A program made the translations under genes and the position numbers. Positions 35,347 through 48,381 of a DNA stretch of 64,000 bases are shown here, piece after piece. Under the pieces are notes generated by a model. The model was not told the DNA's origin. It made no database searches and saw only the letters and a list, made by a program, of their open reading frames with translations. The stretch is taken from positions 57,292,709 through 57,356,708 of the forward strand of contig CM043971.1 in assembly GCA_014529385.2 (NCBI GenBank), written 5' to 3'. Source of the DNA: Adiantum capillus-veneris (taxonomy: Eukaryota; Streptophyta; Polypodiopsida; Polypodiales; Pteridaceae). Position 1 is the stretch's first letter; each line of letters opens with the position of its first letter.

Positions 35347-36650
35347 ATGTTGACTTCGAAGCAAAAGGGACAACAATCCCAGAAGACGCCTCCTACATCA
35401 ACCACCACTATGGCGCCTTCAACTTCTGCAACAACATCGTCATCTACCAACACAACATCCAACAACTATGCTCTCACCCAGTTTGCTGAGGAAAAGAAGT
35501 CGGATGTACACAATTATGATGTATGGAGGACATGAATACGCACAATCATCGCCTACCATCGACTCTAGGAATGGTTGAATGATTTCACCAATTCGGCTAC
35601 TCAACCTACTCTTCCCACCGCCACTCAGGATCAGATCGACGAGTGGGTGGATGGGACATACGAGTCTTCACCTTTCTTATGATGAACCTCTCGGACCGCA
35701 TTACGAAGGAAGTTTCCAAAGAGGAGCATGCACATCCATTATGGAGATGGATTGTTGACCAGTTTGAGGAGAACTCGTTTGTAAGACAGATCACACTTGA
35801 ACGGGAGTTGTACAACATCCAGTTCAAGGATTACAACTCACTTGATGGGTTGACCCACCGCATGCGGGAACTCTAGGACAACCTTGTCCTTGCCGGAGGC
35901 GACATTACCTCGGCATGCATGGCTGGCCTCTTACTCACACACTTTGATCCCTACTTTTAGAGTTTGCTCACATCCGGACGTACCTCTTTTCCCACATGGG
36001 ACGAGATTCTCCGTTCCCTCAGACAGATCGAGGGGCACTCGCATTTAGAGTTGGAGGTATTGTTGATGTTAAAGAAGCTTTGATCGTTCAAGGAGGTAAC
36101 AAGAAAGGTAAACGTAAGAAGAAGAAGAAAAACAAGGACATGGAAGTCTAGTGCACGCGAGGTCACCCTCTTTCGTTCTACCTTAGACCCGAAGTTCAAT
36201 TCAGTGGAGGCACTCTACATTCCGGACATGGCCTTCAACCTCCTCTCTGTGTCGAGTTTGGACTCTCAGGGAGCTGACATACACTTTGGGAGTGTAGCGG
36301 GAACTCTAGGACGACCTTGTCTCTACCGGAGGCGACATTACCTCAGCATGCATGGCTGGCCTCTTACTCACACGCTTTGATCTCTACTTTTAGAGTTTGC
36401 TCACATCCGGACGTACCTCTTTTCCCACATGGGACGAGATTCTCCCTTCCCTCAGACAAATCGAGGGGCACTACGCATTTAGAGCTGGAGGTATTGTTGA
36501 TGTTAAAGGAGCTTTGATCGCTCACGGAGGTAACAAGAAAGGTAAACGTAAGAAGAAGAAGAAAAACAAGGACATGGAAGTCTAGTGCACGCGAGGTCAC
36601 CCTCTTTCGTTCTACCTTAGACCCGAAGTTCAATTCAGTGGAGGCGCTCT
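35347..36650 (+). pseudogene. Copia gag region with a large internal tandem repeat
   Basis: Gag-like sequence begins MLTSKQKGQQSQ and continues with a UBN2-type stretch (ITKEVSKEEHAHPLWRWI, about 35700). A segment starting GCGGGAACTCTAGGAC occurs at about 35865 and again at about 36298, giving a repeat of roughly 430 bp. It is part of a broken element. Confidence 0.7.
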
Positions 36651-37582
36651 ACATTCCGGACATGGCCTTCAACCTCCTCTCTGTGTCGAGTTTGGACTCT
36701 CAGGGAGCTGACATACACTTTGGGAGTGGCACCGTGACCATTTCTGGTTCTACAACAGGTACTGTTCTTGCACGTGGTGAGCGCGATGGATCTCTATACC
36801 GCCTCACTGTTCTTCTATCTCAGACCTCGGAGTCTTCTTCTCTATGGCATGCACGATTTGGACATCTATGCTATCAGCAAATCTAGCAGGCTGCTAGGAC
36901 CTCTCTCATGGAGGGTTTACCCAGGATACGCTCTTCACCAAGCATGTGCAAGGCTTGCCAATTGGGCAAGCAACACAGGGCTGCCTTTCCGAAGCAGGCA
37001 TCCAATAGAGCTTCGGCACAACTCGCACTGATTCACATTCGAAGATGATGGTGGAAAAGGAGGACTTGCACGTCAAATGTATTCGCTCCGACAGAGGGGG
37101 TAAGTTCACTTCAAAGGACTTTGCACAGTGGTGCAAGTCAGAGGACATCCAGCGCCAGTTGACTACTCCTTACACTCCTTCCCAGAACGGAGTTGTTGAG
37201 CGGAAGAAACGGACCATCATGGAGATGGCTTGTGTGATGCTTTCCCATGCTTCTTTACCCCGGATTTATTGCGCAGAGGCACATCCAGAACCGCTCTCCT
37301 ACTCATGCTTTGCAGGACATGACTCTCTATCAAGCTTACAACGGACGCAAGCCCTCGGTCTCACACTTTCGGGTTTTTGGGTGTACTACCTTTGTCCATG
37401 TGCCAAAGGAGAAGCGACAGAAGTTAGACTTCAAGTCGAAGAAGCTCATCTTCCAGGGCTATTCACCGGAGTCTAATGAATACCGGCTTTATGATCTTGA
37501 CACAAAGACCACCACAGTTGTCACAAAAATACGGAAGCGTAAACTGACGTTTAATTGCACTTCAAATACTCAAGAGAATTAG
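36638..37582 (+). pseudogene. Copia GAG-pre-integrase and integrase region
   Basis: The pre-integrase motif SSLWHARFGHLCYQQI is at about 36835-36885. The integrase core reads IRSDRGGKFTSKDF and then TPSQNGVVERKKRT at about 37080-37215. These are diagnostic copia signatures within a fossil. Confidence 0.85.
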
Positions 37583-38425
37583 AGGGAGAGAGAAAACTTG
37601 ACACTCCATTGCGGACCAGCAGATGGGTTGGTCTCCCCCCATAAAGAGAGTATCTTTATTACTAAGGGAGAATCTTTACAAGCACAGGAACGGGGCATAC
37701 GCCCGTCCTCTATTCTTTCTTCTGTTCTATTCTGACTACTGACTGAGAAAGTGTTTCCACTTTCTTTCTGCTTAGGGGATTTCCCTCTTCTGCGAGACTG
37801 GTTGGAAGCTCTCGAAAAGAGAGTCTATCTTCCAAAACAGCTCATCGGAAGCTCTCACAGAGGAGAGTCCATCTTCCCTTATGTGTTGCCTTCATGCTCA
37901 TTCATTCATGCATCGAACACAAAAGAGAAACAAGCAAAATGCACACGCACATGCTTGCTGTAATTTTCTGCACATAACCTGAAATTCTTACCTGTGCACA
38001 CCCCTACACCAAAACAGAGGTCTTCTTCGCGATGGAATCGCGCCAAACTTGATGTAGACTTAGGATAAGGAGAGAGAAGAGAATTTCTATGGCTGATCTG
38101 CTGAAAACAGCCCTAATCGAGGTGATTAGGGGCTGAAAACAGAGAATTACAGCAGCCGCACTCTCCTAAGAGAGCGTCTACGCCAGCTTCTCGCGATGAA
38201 ACTTCACCAGAAGGTGTCTATGACTGTGAGATCCCTTGTTCTTGACAATGGGAGCACAAGGCTACCACATATATCGCAAGGGGCTACTCTCAAGCTTCAA
38301 TGGAGGGCTCCACCGCGTAGAGCACGCTCACATTAGGGGGGGTAGGTGCACTGCCAGCCCTGAAAATGGGGGAGGGGGGCTCCTAAATAGCCATCAGGGA
38401 GAGGGGGCGCTAGGAAGAGAGAGAG
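37583..38425 (-). mobile_element. Unassigned insert of about 840 bp in the copia body (possible solo LTR)
   Basis: This stretch separates the copia integrase and RT. Read on the minus strand it has a TATA-like GGCTATTTAGG near 38385 and an AATAAA signal near 37650, the layout of an LTR. It also carries the GCTGAAAACAG word common to the other LTRs. Exact ends and target duplication were not resolved, so this is a tentative call. Confidence 0.35.
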
Positions 38426-38429
38426 GGTG

Positions 38430-38680
38430 AAAGTGAGACTTTGACGAGACCTTTGCTCCCACCGCTCCCATGACTACCATATGCACAGTGTTTGCACTCA
38501 CAGCCAACTTTGGTTGGCCTATCTGCCAAATGGATGTCAGAAGTGCGTTTCTAAACGGAGATCTGGACTAAGAAGTTTATGTGGAGCAGCCTCCTAGCTT
38601 TTGCCTACCTAGTACCAGGCAAGGAGGATCAGGTTTATCAGTTGTGGAAAGCATTGTTTGGGACTAAAGCAGGCTGGATG
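38430..38680 (+). pseudogene. Copia reverse transcriptase fragment
   Basis: It encodes ETFAPTAPMTT and then WPICQMDVRSAFLNGDL, the start of the copia RT domain. It belongs to the same fossil as the LTR at 34282. Confidence 0.8.
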
Positions 38681-38689
38681 ACAGTGGTA

Positions 38690-38965
38690 CCTTACACTGG
38701 ACCAGTTTCTTGTGAAGTTGGGGTTATGGCGTACCTCATCAGCAAACCATGCAACTGCCCCCACATCACGATCCCATCATGGATGCCCACTCTAATCAAC
38801 AAACAACAAACTGCAATCCACAGTGGTTGCGCATATGGACAAACCCAAAAATAGTGCTTCAAGGACTCATGCTCTAAAGTACATCTCGGATAATGACCTG
38901 TGACTGCAGCCCTAGTGCCAACTGACAATCCTGCGTGTACTATCATCCACATGAAAAAACATACC
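38690..38965 (-). mobile_element. LINE 3' fragment (zf-RVT domain)
   Basis: The minus strand encodes MWMIVHAGLSVGTRAAVTG and then ESLKHYFWVCPYAQPLW, the His/Cys-bearing zinc-binding tail found after the RT of plant L1-type LINEs. It matches the longer copy at 51340-51802 closely. It is 5'-truncated, as is usual for LINEs, and has no poly-A tail that I could place. It lies in the copia body. Confidence 0.65.
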
Positions 38966-39323
38966 CTGTGGCTGATCTAGAGGGTCTAGATGATGCGACC
39001 AAAACTGTCGATGGAAAGCTAGGAAGATGCGTTGATCCTGCCATACCTCTTACTGGCGTGGACGGTGAGGTGGGTGCCAAGTGTGCAAAAGAAGCCTCCT
39101 CCCAAGGGATAAAATGTACTCAGAAAATCTCCATCATCGCTCAACGAAGGTAATGCAAGCTATAGAGACACGTTTCGAGATGACTAATCTTGGGCTTCTT
39201 CAGTATTTTCTTAGATTCAAGATCTACTAGACACCAAATGGCATCTTCTTTTCTCAGCGGAAGTATGCGAGGCCTATCTTGGAGAGATTTCAGATGACAG
39301 GCTGCAGACCTATCGGCACTGCT

Positions 39324-40806
39324 TGTCATGAGGACGTGGCAGTTATTAACCATGTCACAAGGATGTGACTACTACTAACCTTTGTTGTTGGTTTCTTTCC
39401 AATGGGGTTTATTTTATTTGTTTTGAGACCCTCTTTTTGAAGTAGCAAACGGTCAGACATTGTATGGCCAATGTGAACGGTACATTCACCCGCAGACGGA
39501 AAGTGGTCGGCATTGGAATTCGTATGGTAAGAGGATGTCTAGGCTCAGAGCAAGATCATATAGGTTTCCCCGTCGCACTTAGCAAGTTGGTGGATACTAG
39601 GAAGTGAACTGAATTAAGGCGTAAAGTCAAGGTGGGACTACCAACAAAAAGTATCCGACAGTTGGGCCACATTGCACTTTTGGATGCGGTCCCAATGAGG
39701 ATAGATGGTCAGAAGACCAATGGGAGCCCAACGGAAGCATCTCCTAAAATTTAGGGAACTGCTATTTTGGGCCGTGAAATGTGTTCGCGTCATTACCTCC
39801 GGTATGACTCGGGGAACACTTTATAACTCTGCCACGAAGTCAACTGACGCATCGGTTGGGATATTTTTAAGCGGCGAACCCGAAACGGGAAAATGCTTGT
39901 AAATGCACCAAGTGTCACATTTTCATGCACTTGCCTCTTCCAGAAAAATGGGCGCTGAATTTTTAAGCTGGGAAAGCCTCATTATGCAATCTGTCACAGG
40001 TATCTGTCACAGGTTAAGAGCTATGGAGTGCTTCCTTTCCCTCTCATGTACAATGTGGTGCTAGGAGTGATGCCCTGCACACTACACACTGCTCTCTCTC
40101 TCCCCTACGTGCAGTTATGTGATGCCCCACAAGAGGGCTCCTCATTTGACTAATGTACAGCTATGTGGGTTCATGCTTTCGTGCTGAGGCAAGAGCCTCC
40201 TTGAGCAGGAACAAGGGTAGCTAACTGCTACTCCAAAGCAGGCACTGGTGAGGGTCATAACCTCACCATACAGGTGAAAAATCAGCGCTGTGTATGCGCT
40301 GTAATTTAACTGTTTTTCCGCCATACGGACACCAGGACACTTGGGAATCGTGCCCCACTGACAGAGGACAGTAAGGGGACTGTTTGGGGCTGAAAACAAG
40401 GCAAAAACCAGTAAATACAGCGTGCTGAATTTATTGTTTTTGGGCAGGAATCAGAGGGTATACGCGAGTGCAAGTGAGTTCTAGCAGGGGAATTGGTTTC
40501 GCGCAAGTTTTGGGGCTGTTATGCTGCCGAAATTTGGCCAAATCAAATGGTATCTAGGTGGATGCACGTGAAGGATTCCCAGGACCTTACCTTGTAATTT
40601 ACCCTCCTAAATAATAAAGAAGGGGCGCCAATCTTGGGGCCTACAGGTTGTCGGCGTCTGCTCGGAGCATACTAGCTTCCGAGCCGTGTGTGTGATTAAG
40701 TGTTAATTCCCGTTACAGGTCTTCTTTGCAAAGTGCTCTGTGTGTGTGTTTAAAGTAAAGAATTTCGGGTGAAAGCCAACGCCTACCGCCCTACGGGCCG
40801 GTTACA
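39324..40806 (+). repeat. Element C, left LTR (1,483 bp)
   Basis: TG...CA ends. TATA CTTTATAA is near 39823, the GGGGCGCCAATCTTGGGG core is near 40620, and a degenerate initiator-Met primer-binding site follows 40806. The family is shared with E and F. Confidence 0.85.
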
Positions 40807-41549
40807 CTACTCTTGAGCCCGGGGAGAACATATCGCTTCACGATCCTTCCCCACAGATTGACCTGGAGCAGTATCGAAATGTTGTTGGCTGCGGTGAATG
40901 TCTTTTCGCAGCTAATGCAGAATCCGAGGTTTATGGAATTCTTGCAAGCGCCACCAATGCAACAGCAAAATAGGCAACCTACGCCGCGTACGGAGCTTGT
41001 TGATGCTCAAGCCCAGGTACTTCATGTGACGCAGGAGGAAAGGGAACACTCGCATGTTGCAGAGTCAAGGGCTCCAAAGCAGGTTCCTCCCGTGCTTGAA
41101 CAGGTGGCTAGAACGCCTATTCCACAGGTTATGCCAGTTCAGCCCGCCACCTTTCAGAGCCAGCATGCTGTCTTGAATGGATAGGGAGCTGATACCAGGC
41201 TATGCACTCAGTTTTTCCACCACCCACGGTACATCCTGGGTATTTCGGGGGTGGATCAGTGTTCCAAAGTATGGCTGGTTATGCGCCTGGAAGTCAGCCG
41301 TACATGCCAAGAACAGTGTTCGGGGGTATGCAAGGCATCATGCCAAACCCCATGTATGGTAGTATCGGCATGCAGCAGGGTTTTCAGAGCAACCACGGCC
41401 AGTTTGGGGTGCCACAGGGTCATTTTGGCATGGCTGGTTTTTCTGGACAGCAGCCAGTTATCGCACCTCTGACGCAAAATGTGAATGGCCAAGGCGTGCC
41501 GATGATGCCTAGTACAGTGCCCATGTTGTAGACCATTCCGTATGACAAC

Positions 41550-42788
41550 TTGGGGGCACTAGAGAAGCCGAAGGCTTACAAAGAAGGTGGTGCAGCGGTA
41601 AAGTTTAGTACCTTCAGTGGTTTCGAGGATAAGACAAAGGCACTCACTTTCCTCCAGCAGTTCGATACAACTTATGCGGGAGGGAATTTTACAGAGGCCT
41701 CGAAGGTCAGGAAAGCTGCCACTTTCTTAAAGGACAATGCGCTTACATGGTGGACGACATTGTTAATGCAAGGACAGGCACCCGCCACTTGGGTTTACTT
41801 CAAGCAAATGTTTGCATCTACTTGGCTGTCAAATGAATTTGAAGTCGACGTCCTGACAGATTGGCACCAGCTTACTGCAGCTTCGTGCAAGAGCTTGCTG
41901 GAGTACAATAGGAGGTTTTGTAAAGCATTACTCTCAGTGACCTCCTACAGATTTGTGCCATTGACAGAGCAGATAGAGAAGTACTGTTGTGGGCTGCCTA
42001 AAGGGCTTCGCGATTACTGTACAAAGAACAGAGTGGCTACTCTTACTCAGCTTATGGAAGTTGCGAACACTGGTCTTGCCTTGTTGAAAGGAGAGGACAG
42101 TGGATTTCCGAGCAGTGACAAAGGAGGGCAGCAAAAGAAAAATTCAGTGAAAAAGCCCTTTGTGAAAACGGCTCCTGATGCGTCACAGGGGTCAGAAAAG
42201 GCCACCAAAGACAAGGATTCAGCCGGCACTTTTGGAGCGCAGGCAAAGAAACAGAAAAGGAAGCCTTTTGTGCGCAAGTCGCTCGAAGAAAAGAAGGTCC
42301 TAATGGCTGAGAACAAATGCTTTATATGCGAGCAGCCTGGTCACTTTTCTATCAATTGTCCACAAAGGAAAAGGCCAGTTGACTCAGAGGATAAAGAAGA
42401 CGAGAAAGGCAAGAAGCCAAAACCCACGGCAAGTTTAGTGCCAGACATGGTGGGTGACAGGCCCAGTACAGATGCCAGTGAGTTATGCAAGGCATGGGGT
42501 AAAGTTAGGGATCAGACGGCACTCATCTTTTTTGATCCAGGTGCCAAAGCCAACTTTATCTCACTAGAGTTAGCTATGAAGCTGGGCATCAAAGCTGAAG
42601 AGATGGGGTACACAACAGAGGCAGGGTTAGCATGTCCTGGCCACTCAAAGTGTGTTACTCCCATCATTGGAAAGCTGCGTCTGCATACTCAGTCGTATGT
42701 GGACACAGAAGAGTTTTACATCATGCCGCTGGAAGGTTGTGATGCCTTGTTGGGGATCCCGTGGATGTTCCGAGTGCATGGAGTCTAG
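41550..42788 (+). pseudogene. Element C gag and protease region
   Basis: It encodes a retrotransposon-gag domain (GFEDKTKALTFLQQFDTTYA), a CCHC zinc knuckle (CFICEQPGHFSINC, about residues 257-270) and a protease-like stretch (LIFFDPGAKANFIS, about residues 328-341). It belongs to element C, which is a fossil as a whole. Confidence 0.85.
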
Positions 42789-42955
42789 GATGCCTACAAC
42801 AAAAAGATCACTATACAGCATAGGGGCAAAACTCACATCTTGGATGTAAAGCTTGAAGGAGAGTCAGTCCCTATTGTATCTGCTTCTACTATCACTTCTG
42901 TAATAAAGAATCATCTTTCTGTGTACTTGATTTTTGTGATCAGTCAAATTTATCT

Positions 42956-45878
42956 GTGTTAGATAAAGAAAGGTCAGCATTTTTGCAAAAGTTTAGTGAT
43001 TGTTTTTCTGATTCATTACTGTCGCAATTGCCGCAAGAGAGACCTGAGGACCATCGGATAGATTTGGTGCCAGGGTGTAGCCCACCAAATAGACCTCCCT
43101 ACAGGGTTAGTGCGGCGCAGCAGAAAGAGATTATGGGCCAGGTTGAGGAGTTATTAGAGAAGGGGCTGATTCAGCCTAGTTCTTCACCCTTTTGCTCCCC
43201 AGTGCTCCTAGTGCAGAAGAAGGATGGCTCATGGCGCATGTGTATTGATTACCGTGCGTTGAATAAGAATACCATCAAGAATAGGTTCCCTATTCCTAGA
43301 ATTGATGATATTCTCGATCGTTTAGAGGGTGCTGCAATTTTCAGCAAGATAGACCTTAAGAGTGGGTACCATCAGATTCGTATACGGCCAGAGGATGTGC
43401 ACAAGACTACGTTTAGAACGACATTTGGTCTTTATGAGTTTCTAGTGATGCCGTTTGGGCTAACAAATGCTCCTGCCACATTCAACAGAATGATGGACCG
43501 GATTTTCCGCTCGCATCAACAGTTTGTTGGAACGTTCTTCGATGACATGATAGTGTATTCGAAGAATGAAGAGGAGCATAGGCGTCACTTGACCATTGTG
43601 TTTGAAGAGCTGCGCAGTCACAGGTTACTTGTCAATCCTAAGAAAAGTGAATTCTTCCTTGAAGAGATCCACTTTCTGGGCCACATAGTCTCAAAGGATG
43701 GTGTTAGAATGGATCCCGCAAAGGTCGAAGCTATCAAGACATGGCCAGACTTGAAGACTGTGCACGATGTCAGAAGCTTCTTGGGATTGTGTTCCTACTA
43801 TAGAAGGTTTTTCAGAAATTTTGCAGAGATAGTATCGCCTCTTCACGCATTGCAAAAGAAAGAGGTCACTTTCAGATGGACCCAAAAAGAGATTTTAGCT
43901 TTTAGTCTCTTAAAGGAAAAGTTGACTTCAGATCCAGTTATTGTTTTGCCAGATCTCAAGAAGTCATTTGTGGTCCAGTGTGACGCGTGTGGTAGCAGCA
44001 TCAGAGCAGTGCTAATGCAAGATAGACGGGTAGTAGCTTATGAAAGCCGAATTTTGCAAGGGTCAGAGAGGACTATGCAAGTCTATGAGAAAGAGCTCTT
44101 GGCCGTGATTCATGCGCTTTCTAGCTGGAAGCACTACCTCTTAGGTGCTGATTTTGTTGTCCAAACAGATCATCAGACCTTGCGATACTTCTTGACACAG
44201 TCAAAGTTATCCGAAAAGCATATGCGATGGGCAAACATTCTTTCCATGTTCCACTTCCAGATTATGCATGTGGAAGGCAAGAAGAATGTTGTGGCTGATG
44301 CGTTATCAAGAAAGCCACAAATTTCAGCTGTGTCAATTCCTTATCATCATGAGTTAGATGACATGAAGGAACAGTATACTGCTGATGAAGATTTTGCAAG
44401 GATCTTTGAACAGTTACAAGAGGGGCAACATCACAAGCACTACCTCCTCAGAGATGGTTTTATGATGATGCATGGCAGACTTTGTGTCACTAGGCCACTG
44501 CGACATAAGGTCATGGAAGAGAGTCATGTCTCACAGTATGCAGGGCATCGTGGCATTGATGCAATAGTTAAAGCGGTAGAGACGTTCTTCTATTGTCCTA
44601 CCTTGAGGAGAGATGTGGATGCCTTTGTGCGAGCATGCATAGTTTGCCAAAAGGTCAAGTTTGACAGGCAAAAGGCACCAGGGTTGTTACAACCACTTCC
44701 GATTCCGGATAAGCCATGGGAAAGCATTGCTATGGACTTTATCTTTGATCTTCCAAGGACGCCAACAGGGAATGATGGTATATGGACCATTATCTGCAGA
44801 TTCAGCAAGCAGGCCCATTTTATCCCTGTCAGAAAGAAGATAAAATCTGATCAGATGGCACGCTTGTTCATGTACAATGTGTTTAAGTACCATGGTATGC
44901 CACAATCGATTATCAGTGATCGTGATCCTCGCATGACCAGTTTGTTCTGGAGAGGATTGTTTGAGAACATGGGCACTACGCTCAAATTCTCGTCTTCATT
45001 TCATCCACAAACTGATGGACAATCAGAAGAGGCTAATTCTACTGTCTTAGATCTGCTGAAATGCTGTGTCAGATAATAAGGACAAGTGGGAACAGTATTT
45101 GCCTATGCTTGAGCATGCGTACAATAATACGGTGCATTCGTCTACTGGCAAGGCACCTTTTGAGATTGTTGAAGGCGGCAAAAAGGTTCCTCCCATTTTG
45201 CATACAAAGGACAAGATCTTTGAGGCAGATCGATATGTTGAGAACATGGATGAGATGTATAAGAAAATTAAAGTTGCCTTGGAGAAGACTCAGGCAAAGC
45301 AGAAAAAGGCTGCTGATCGTCACCGTCGTGAATTGCTGTTATCACCTGGTGATTGGGTTCTGTTAAGGTTCGAAAAGGCAATGTTAAAGAAGATGAAGAG
45401 CAAGGAACGGCTGTTTCCTAAGCTCCGCATGCGTTACTATGGGCCTTTTCAAGAGCTTGACAAGATCAGCGATGTGGGTTACAGGCTGAAATTGCCTAAT
45501 GCATGGAAGATTCATAATGCGTTTCACGTGAGTCTTCTAAGACCCTTCGTGGGTGATGTGCCAGAAGATATGCCAGTTGAGGATCAGCCAGAAGTTGAGG
45601 AACTTGATGAGATCCTGGTACCTGAGCAAGTTTTGGCACATAAGGACAGAAAAGTTAAAGGACAAGTTGCAAGACGCTATTTGGTGAAGTTCAAGAACTA
45701 TCCACCTATGGATGCAAAGTGGATGGATGAGCATGAACTGTCAGAGTCACCAAATGTATTGCAGCTTTACCTTGAAGCCTTTGTGTTACAACCTACTTAT
45801 GCCCCAACCCAACGTGTGCAAAGGAGGGGTAATGATAGAGCTAGTACATCAAATGTACATATGAATTCAGTGCCATAG
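42956..45878 (+). pseudogene. Element C pol region (RT, RNase H, integrase, chromodomain)
   Basis: RT shows IDYRALNK and TFFDDMIVYSKNEE (about 43540). RNase H shows TDHQTLRYFL (about 44175). Integrase has a zinc-binding HRGIDAIV and CIVCQK region (about 44555-44655) and a core ending HPQTDGQSEEANS (about 45020). The C-terminal chromodomain reads RRYLVKFKNYPPMDAKW (about 45680), which marks a chromovirus that may target chromatin. It is fossil. Confidence 0.88.
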
Positions 45879-46048
45879 ATGGAAATGGCAAAAGTATGAA
45901 GGTCTCATTAAGTCATTTGTATTTATTTATGTTACGACCTTTCTTGCGGATACATGCGATGATAAAAGAGTGTTAATAGCACAAGATCATCAATGGCGTG
46001 TATTTATGGTATGCAATCGAGGACGTTTGCGATTTCAAGAGGGGGGTA

Positions 46049-46862
46049 TGTCACGAGGACGTGGCAGTTATTAACCACGTCACAAGGATGTGGCTACTAC
46101 TAACCTTGGTTGTTGGTTTCTTTCCAATGGGGTTTATTTTATTTGTTTTGAGACCCTCTTTTTGAAGTAGCAAACGGTCGGACATTGTATGGCCAATGTG
46201 AACGGTACATTCACCCACAGACGGGAAGTGGTCGGCACTGGAATTCGTATGGTAAGAGGATGTCTAGGCTCAGAGCAAGATCATATAGGTTTCCCCGTCG
46301 CACTTAGCAAGTTGGTGGATACTAGGAAGTGAACTCAATTAAGGCGTAAAGTCAAGGTGGGACTACCAACAAAAAGTATCCGACAGTTGGACCACATTGC
46401 ACTTTTGGATGCGGTCCCAATGAGGATAGATGGTCAGAAGACCAATGGGAGCCCAACGGAAGCATCTCCTAAAATTTAGGGAACTGCTATTTTGGGCCGT
46501 GAAATGTGTTCGCGTCATTACCTCCGGTATGACTAGGGGAACACTTTATAAGTCTGCCGCGAAGTCAACTGACGCGTCGGTTGGGATATTTTTAAGTGGC
46601 GAACCCGAAACGGGAAAATGCTTGTAAATGTGCCAAGTGTCACATTTTCATACACTTGCCTCTTCCAGAAAAATGGGCGCTGAATTTTTAAGCTGGGAAG
46701 GCCTCATTATGCAATCTGTCACAGGTTAAGAGCTATGGAGTGCTTCCTTTCCCTCTCATGTATAGTGTGGTGCTAGGAGTGATGCCCTGCACACTACACA
46801 CTGCTCTCTCTCTCCCCTACGTGCAGTTATGTGATGCCCCACAAGAGGGCTCCTCATTTCAA
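46049..46862 (+). repeat. Element C, right LTR region
   Basis: It begins TGTCACGAGGACGTGGC after the polypurine tract and matches 39324 to about 40149 with few differences. Confidence 0.85.
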
Positions 46863-47189
46863 TCATCTCATTCATATGGAATCTTGATGCACTAGAATCA
46901 TTCATCATCATTCAGCATTCCTCATGCATTATCATTCATTCATTCAAATTTCAAAACAAAATTCATCATTCTTATCTTGAATCGATGGATTTTTTCATGA
47001 GCTACCATTGCTCCCGATTGCTTTCACATGCAAATTTCTTGCCATGTCATCCTCGATTTCACCTGCAAAACAGGTAAATTTCAAGCAAATGGTTCACCTT
47101 GTTGCAAAAGAGTCGATGTCCGGCTCCATGCTTCCAAATGCTTTCATATGCACGTTCCTGCTCCTAATAGTTATCTACCACAAACAACC
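46863..47189. other. AT-rich stretch with TCATTCAT repeats
   Basis: Short imperfect TCATTCAT units lie at 46863-46960. A phrase built on TGCTTTCACATGCA is loosely repeated near 47020 and 47150. No gene is recognised. Confidence 0.4.
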
Positions 47190-48381
47190 AGATTGTCAGT
47201 ACATTAGTATCCCTTTTAGGGTCCTTTCCAGTATCTGGTTCATCTTCTGGCCAATAACTTTGTCCAACTCTTCTTGCGAGTAAAGCTTCCGCTTTTCTGC
47301 ACTCGTCTGTCCTTTCAGCTTTCCTCCCATGTTGAGAGGAGAATCAATGGCCTCACGCCATCTCGAGCGAATCTCATCAATCGGGTAATTCTTCAGGTGT
47401 GTTTTGCAAATCTCGGATCTCTGGAGTTCTTGATTATCAATCTTTTCACACACGTGTCAACCTACAATCGACGCTTGTACTTTGCTCTGGCAAACTTCTC
47501 CGCCAAAAATTTGTCCAAATCTTCATTCTTTTCTTCAGTTCCCGTGCCGATTTTCAACTTTACTTTACCTTCTCGCTTAGAGGTGTTATCTCTATGAGAT
47601 TCTCCACGAGAACCCATGTGTAATCTAGGGTTCTTTATGGCTTATGCCCTGTAAGACAGCGCGATGAAGACGAGAGCGCGCCCGATGTGTGATGAAGTAA
47701 GGGTGGGAGTGGCTAATAAGTCCGGGGTCGGGACACGAAGATTCTTCAATAACAATTTTCAAAGTGCCCTATCTGCTCTTTGGTAGGACCGGTATGCTTT
47801 GAGAAAAGCACATGCCTGAAGCTCTAATTCCACTGTCAAAGGCTTCGGCACCCCAAGTCGGTAATCTAACACGACACACGACAGAATCACTTATAATACT
47901 TCACAACTCATCACACTTTAAATAGAGAGTCGACACGGCCCGGCATAGTCCCGTGCCTAGAGGTATTGGCCCCAAAATCTGGCACCCCTTTCGGTATTAA
48001 TTTATATATTAATGCTTGAGTAAGGTACATCTCCCGAGGGGTCCTCTGCTCTCAGAATCTATATCCAGATGCTCTGAAGAGTGAGGCCCCTTGGGCCTAT
48101 TTATTCTTACAAGGGATGCTCCAAAAGCAGAGCCCCAAAAGCTTCTAAGTCAAGAGCAAAATAGTCCCAAAAGCAACTGGTCCCAAAAACTGTCAAAAGC
48201 AGTCTGCGTAATTTGTGGAAGTCCGTACAATCTGCCATCTCAGCAGTCAATGCAGATTTCAGGATTCCGTACAATCTGCCACGTTCGTAGTCAGCACGAA
48301 GTTCGGGATTTTCGTACAGTTTGCTACCATGTCAGCATGCTTTGTCCGCGGGTGGTCATGCCACATCATCATTTTGTGACA
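47190..48381 (-). mobile_element. Element D: gypsy fossil, 5' LTR plus gag start
   Basis: On the minus strand an LTR at 48381-47834 (TGTCACAAAATG to TTTGACA) is followed by a GTGGAATTAGAGC primer-binding site (near 47822-47833). Gag-like sequence follows at about 47190-47620 (RSRWREAIDSPLNMGG). The LTR shares the R/U5 core of A, B and J. The rest of the element is absent. Confidence 0.7.

Larger units (their letters stand above)
34282..39323 (+). mobile_element. Ty1/copia element fossil
   Basis: The LTR is at 34282-34613 (TGTCCCGGG to TCTCACA) with TATA CCTATAAAGG near 34451. The primer-binding site TGGTATCAG starts at 34614. A long TTTTCAGC-rich leader is followed by gag from about 35347, GAG-pre-integrase and integrase at about 36638-37580, and RT pieces at about 38430-38680 and 39080-39323. 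The order integrase before RT marks copia. Other DNA interrupts it (37583-38425 and 38690-38965), and gypsy C begins at 39324. No second LTR is seen. It is clearly broken in several places. Confidence 0.85.
39324..46862 (+). mobile_element. Element C: Ty3/gypsy chromovirus with long LTRs
   Basis: The left LTR is at 39324-40806 (TGTCATGAGG to GGTTACA). Gag lies at about 40813-42788, and protease, RT, RNase H, integrase and chromodomain at about 42500-45878. The polypurine tract AAGAGGGGGG is at 46037-46046, with a right LTR region at 46049-46862. Over the shared part the LTRs differ by about 3%, so it is among the younger insertions here. It is the least decayed gypsy copy in the window, but it still looks broken at a few places. 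It lies directly after the copia RT at 39323. Confidence 0.9.

Noticed and set aside
39705-39902. 65-aa frame repeated at 46430-46627
   Set aside because: Both lie at the same place in the two C LTRs and have no motif; they are duplicated only because the LTR is.
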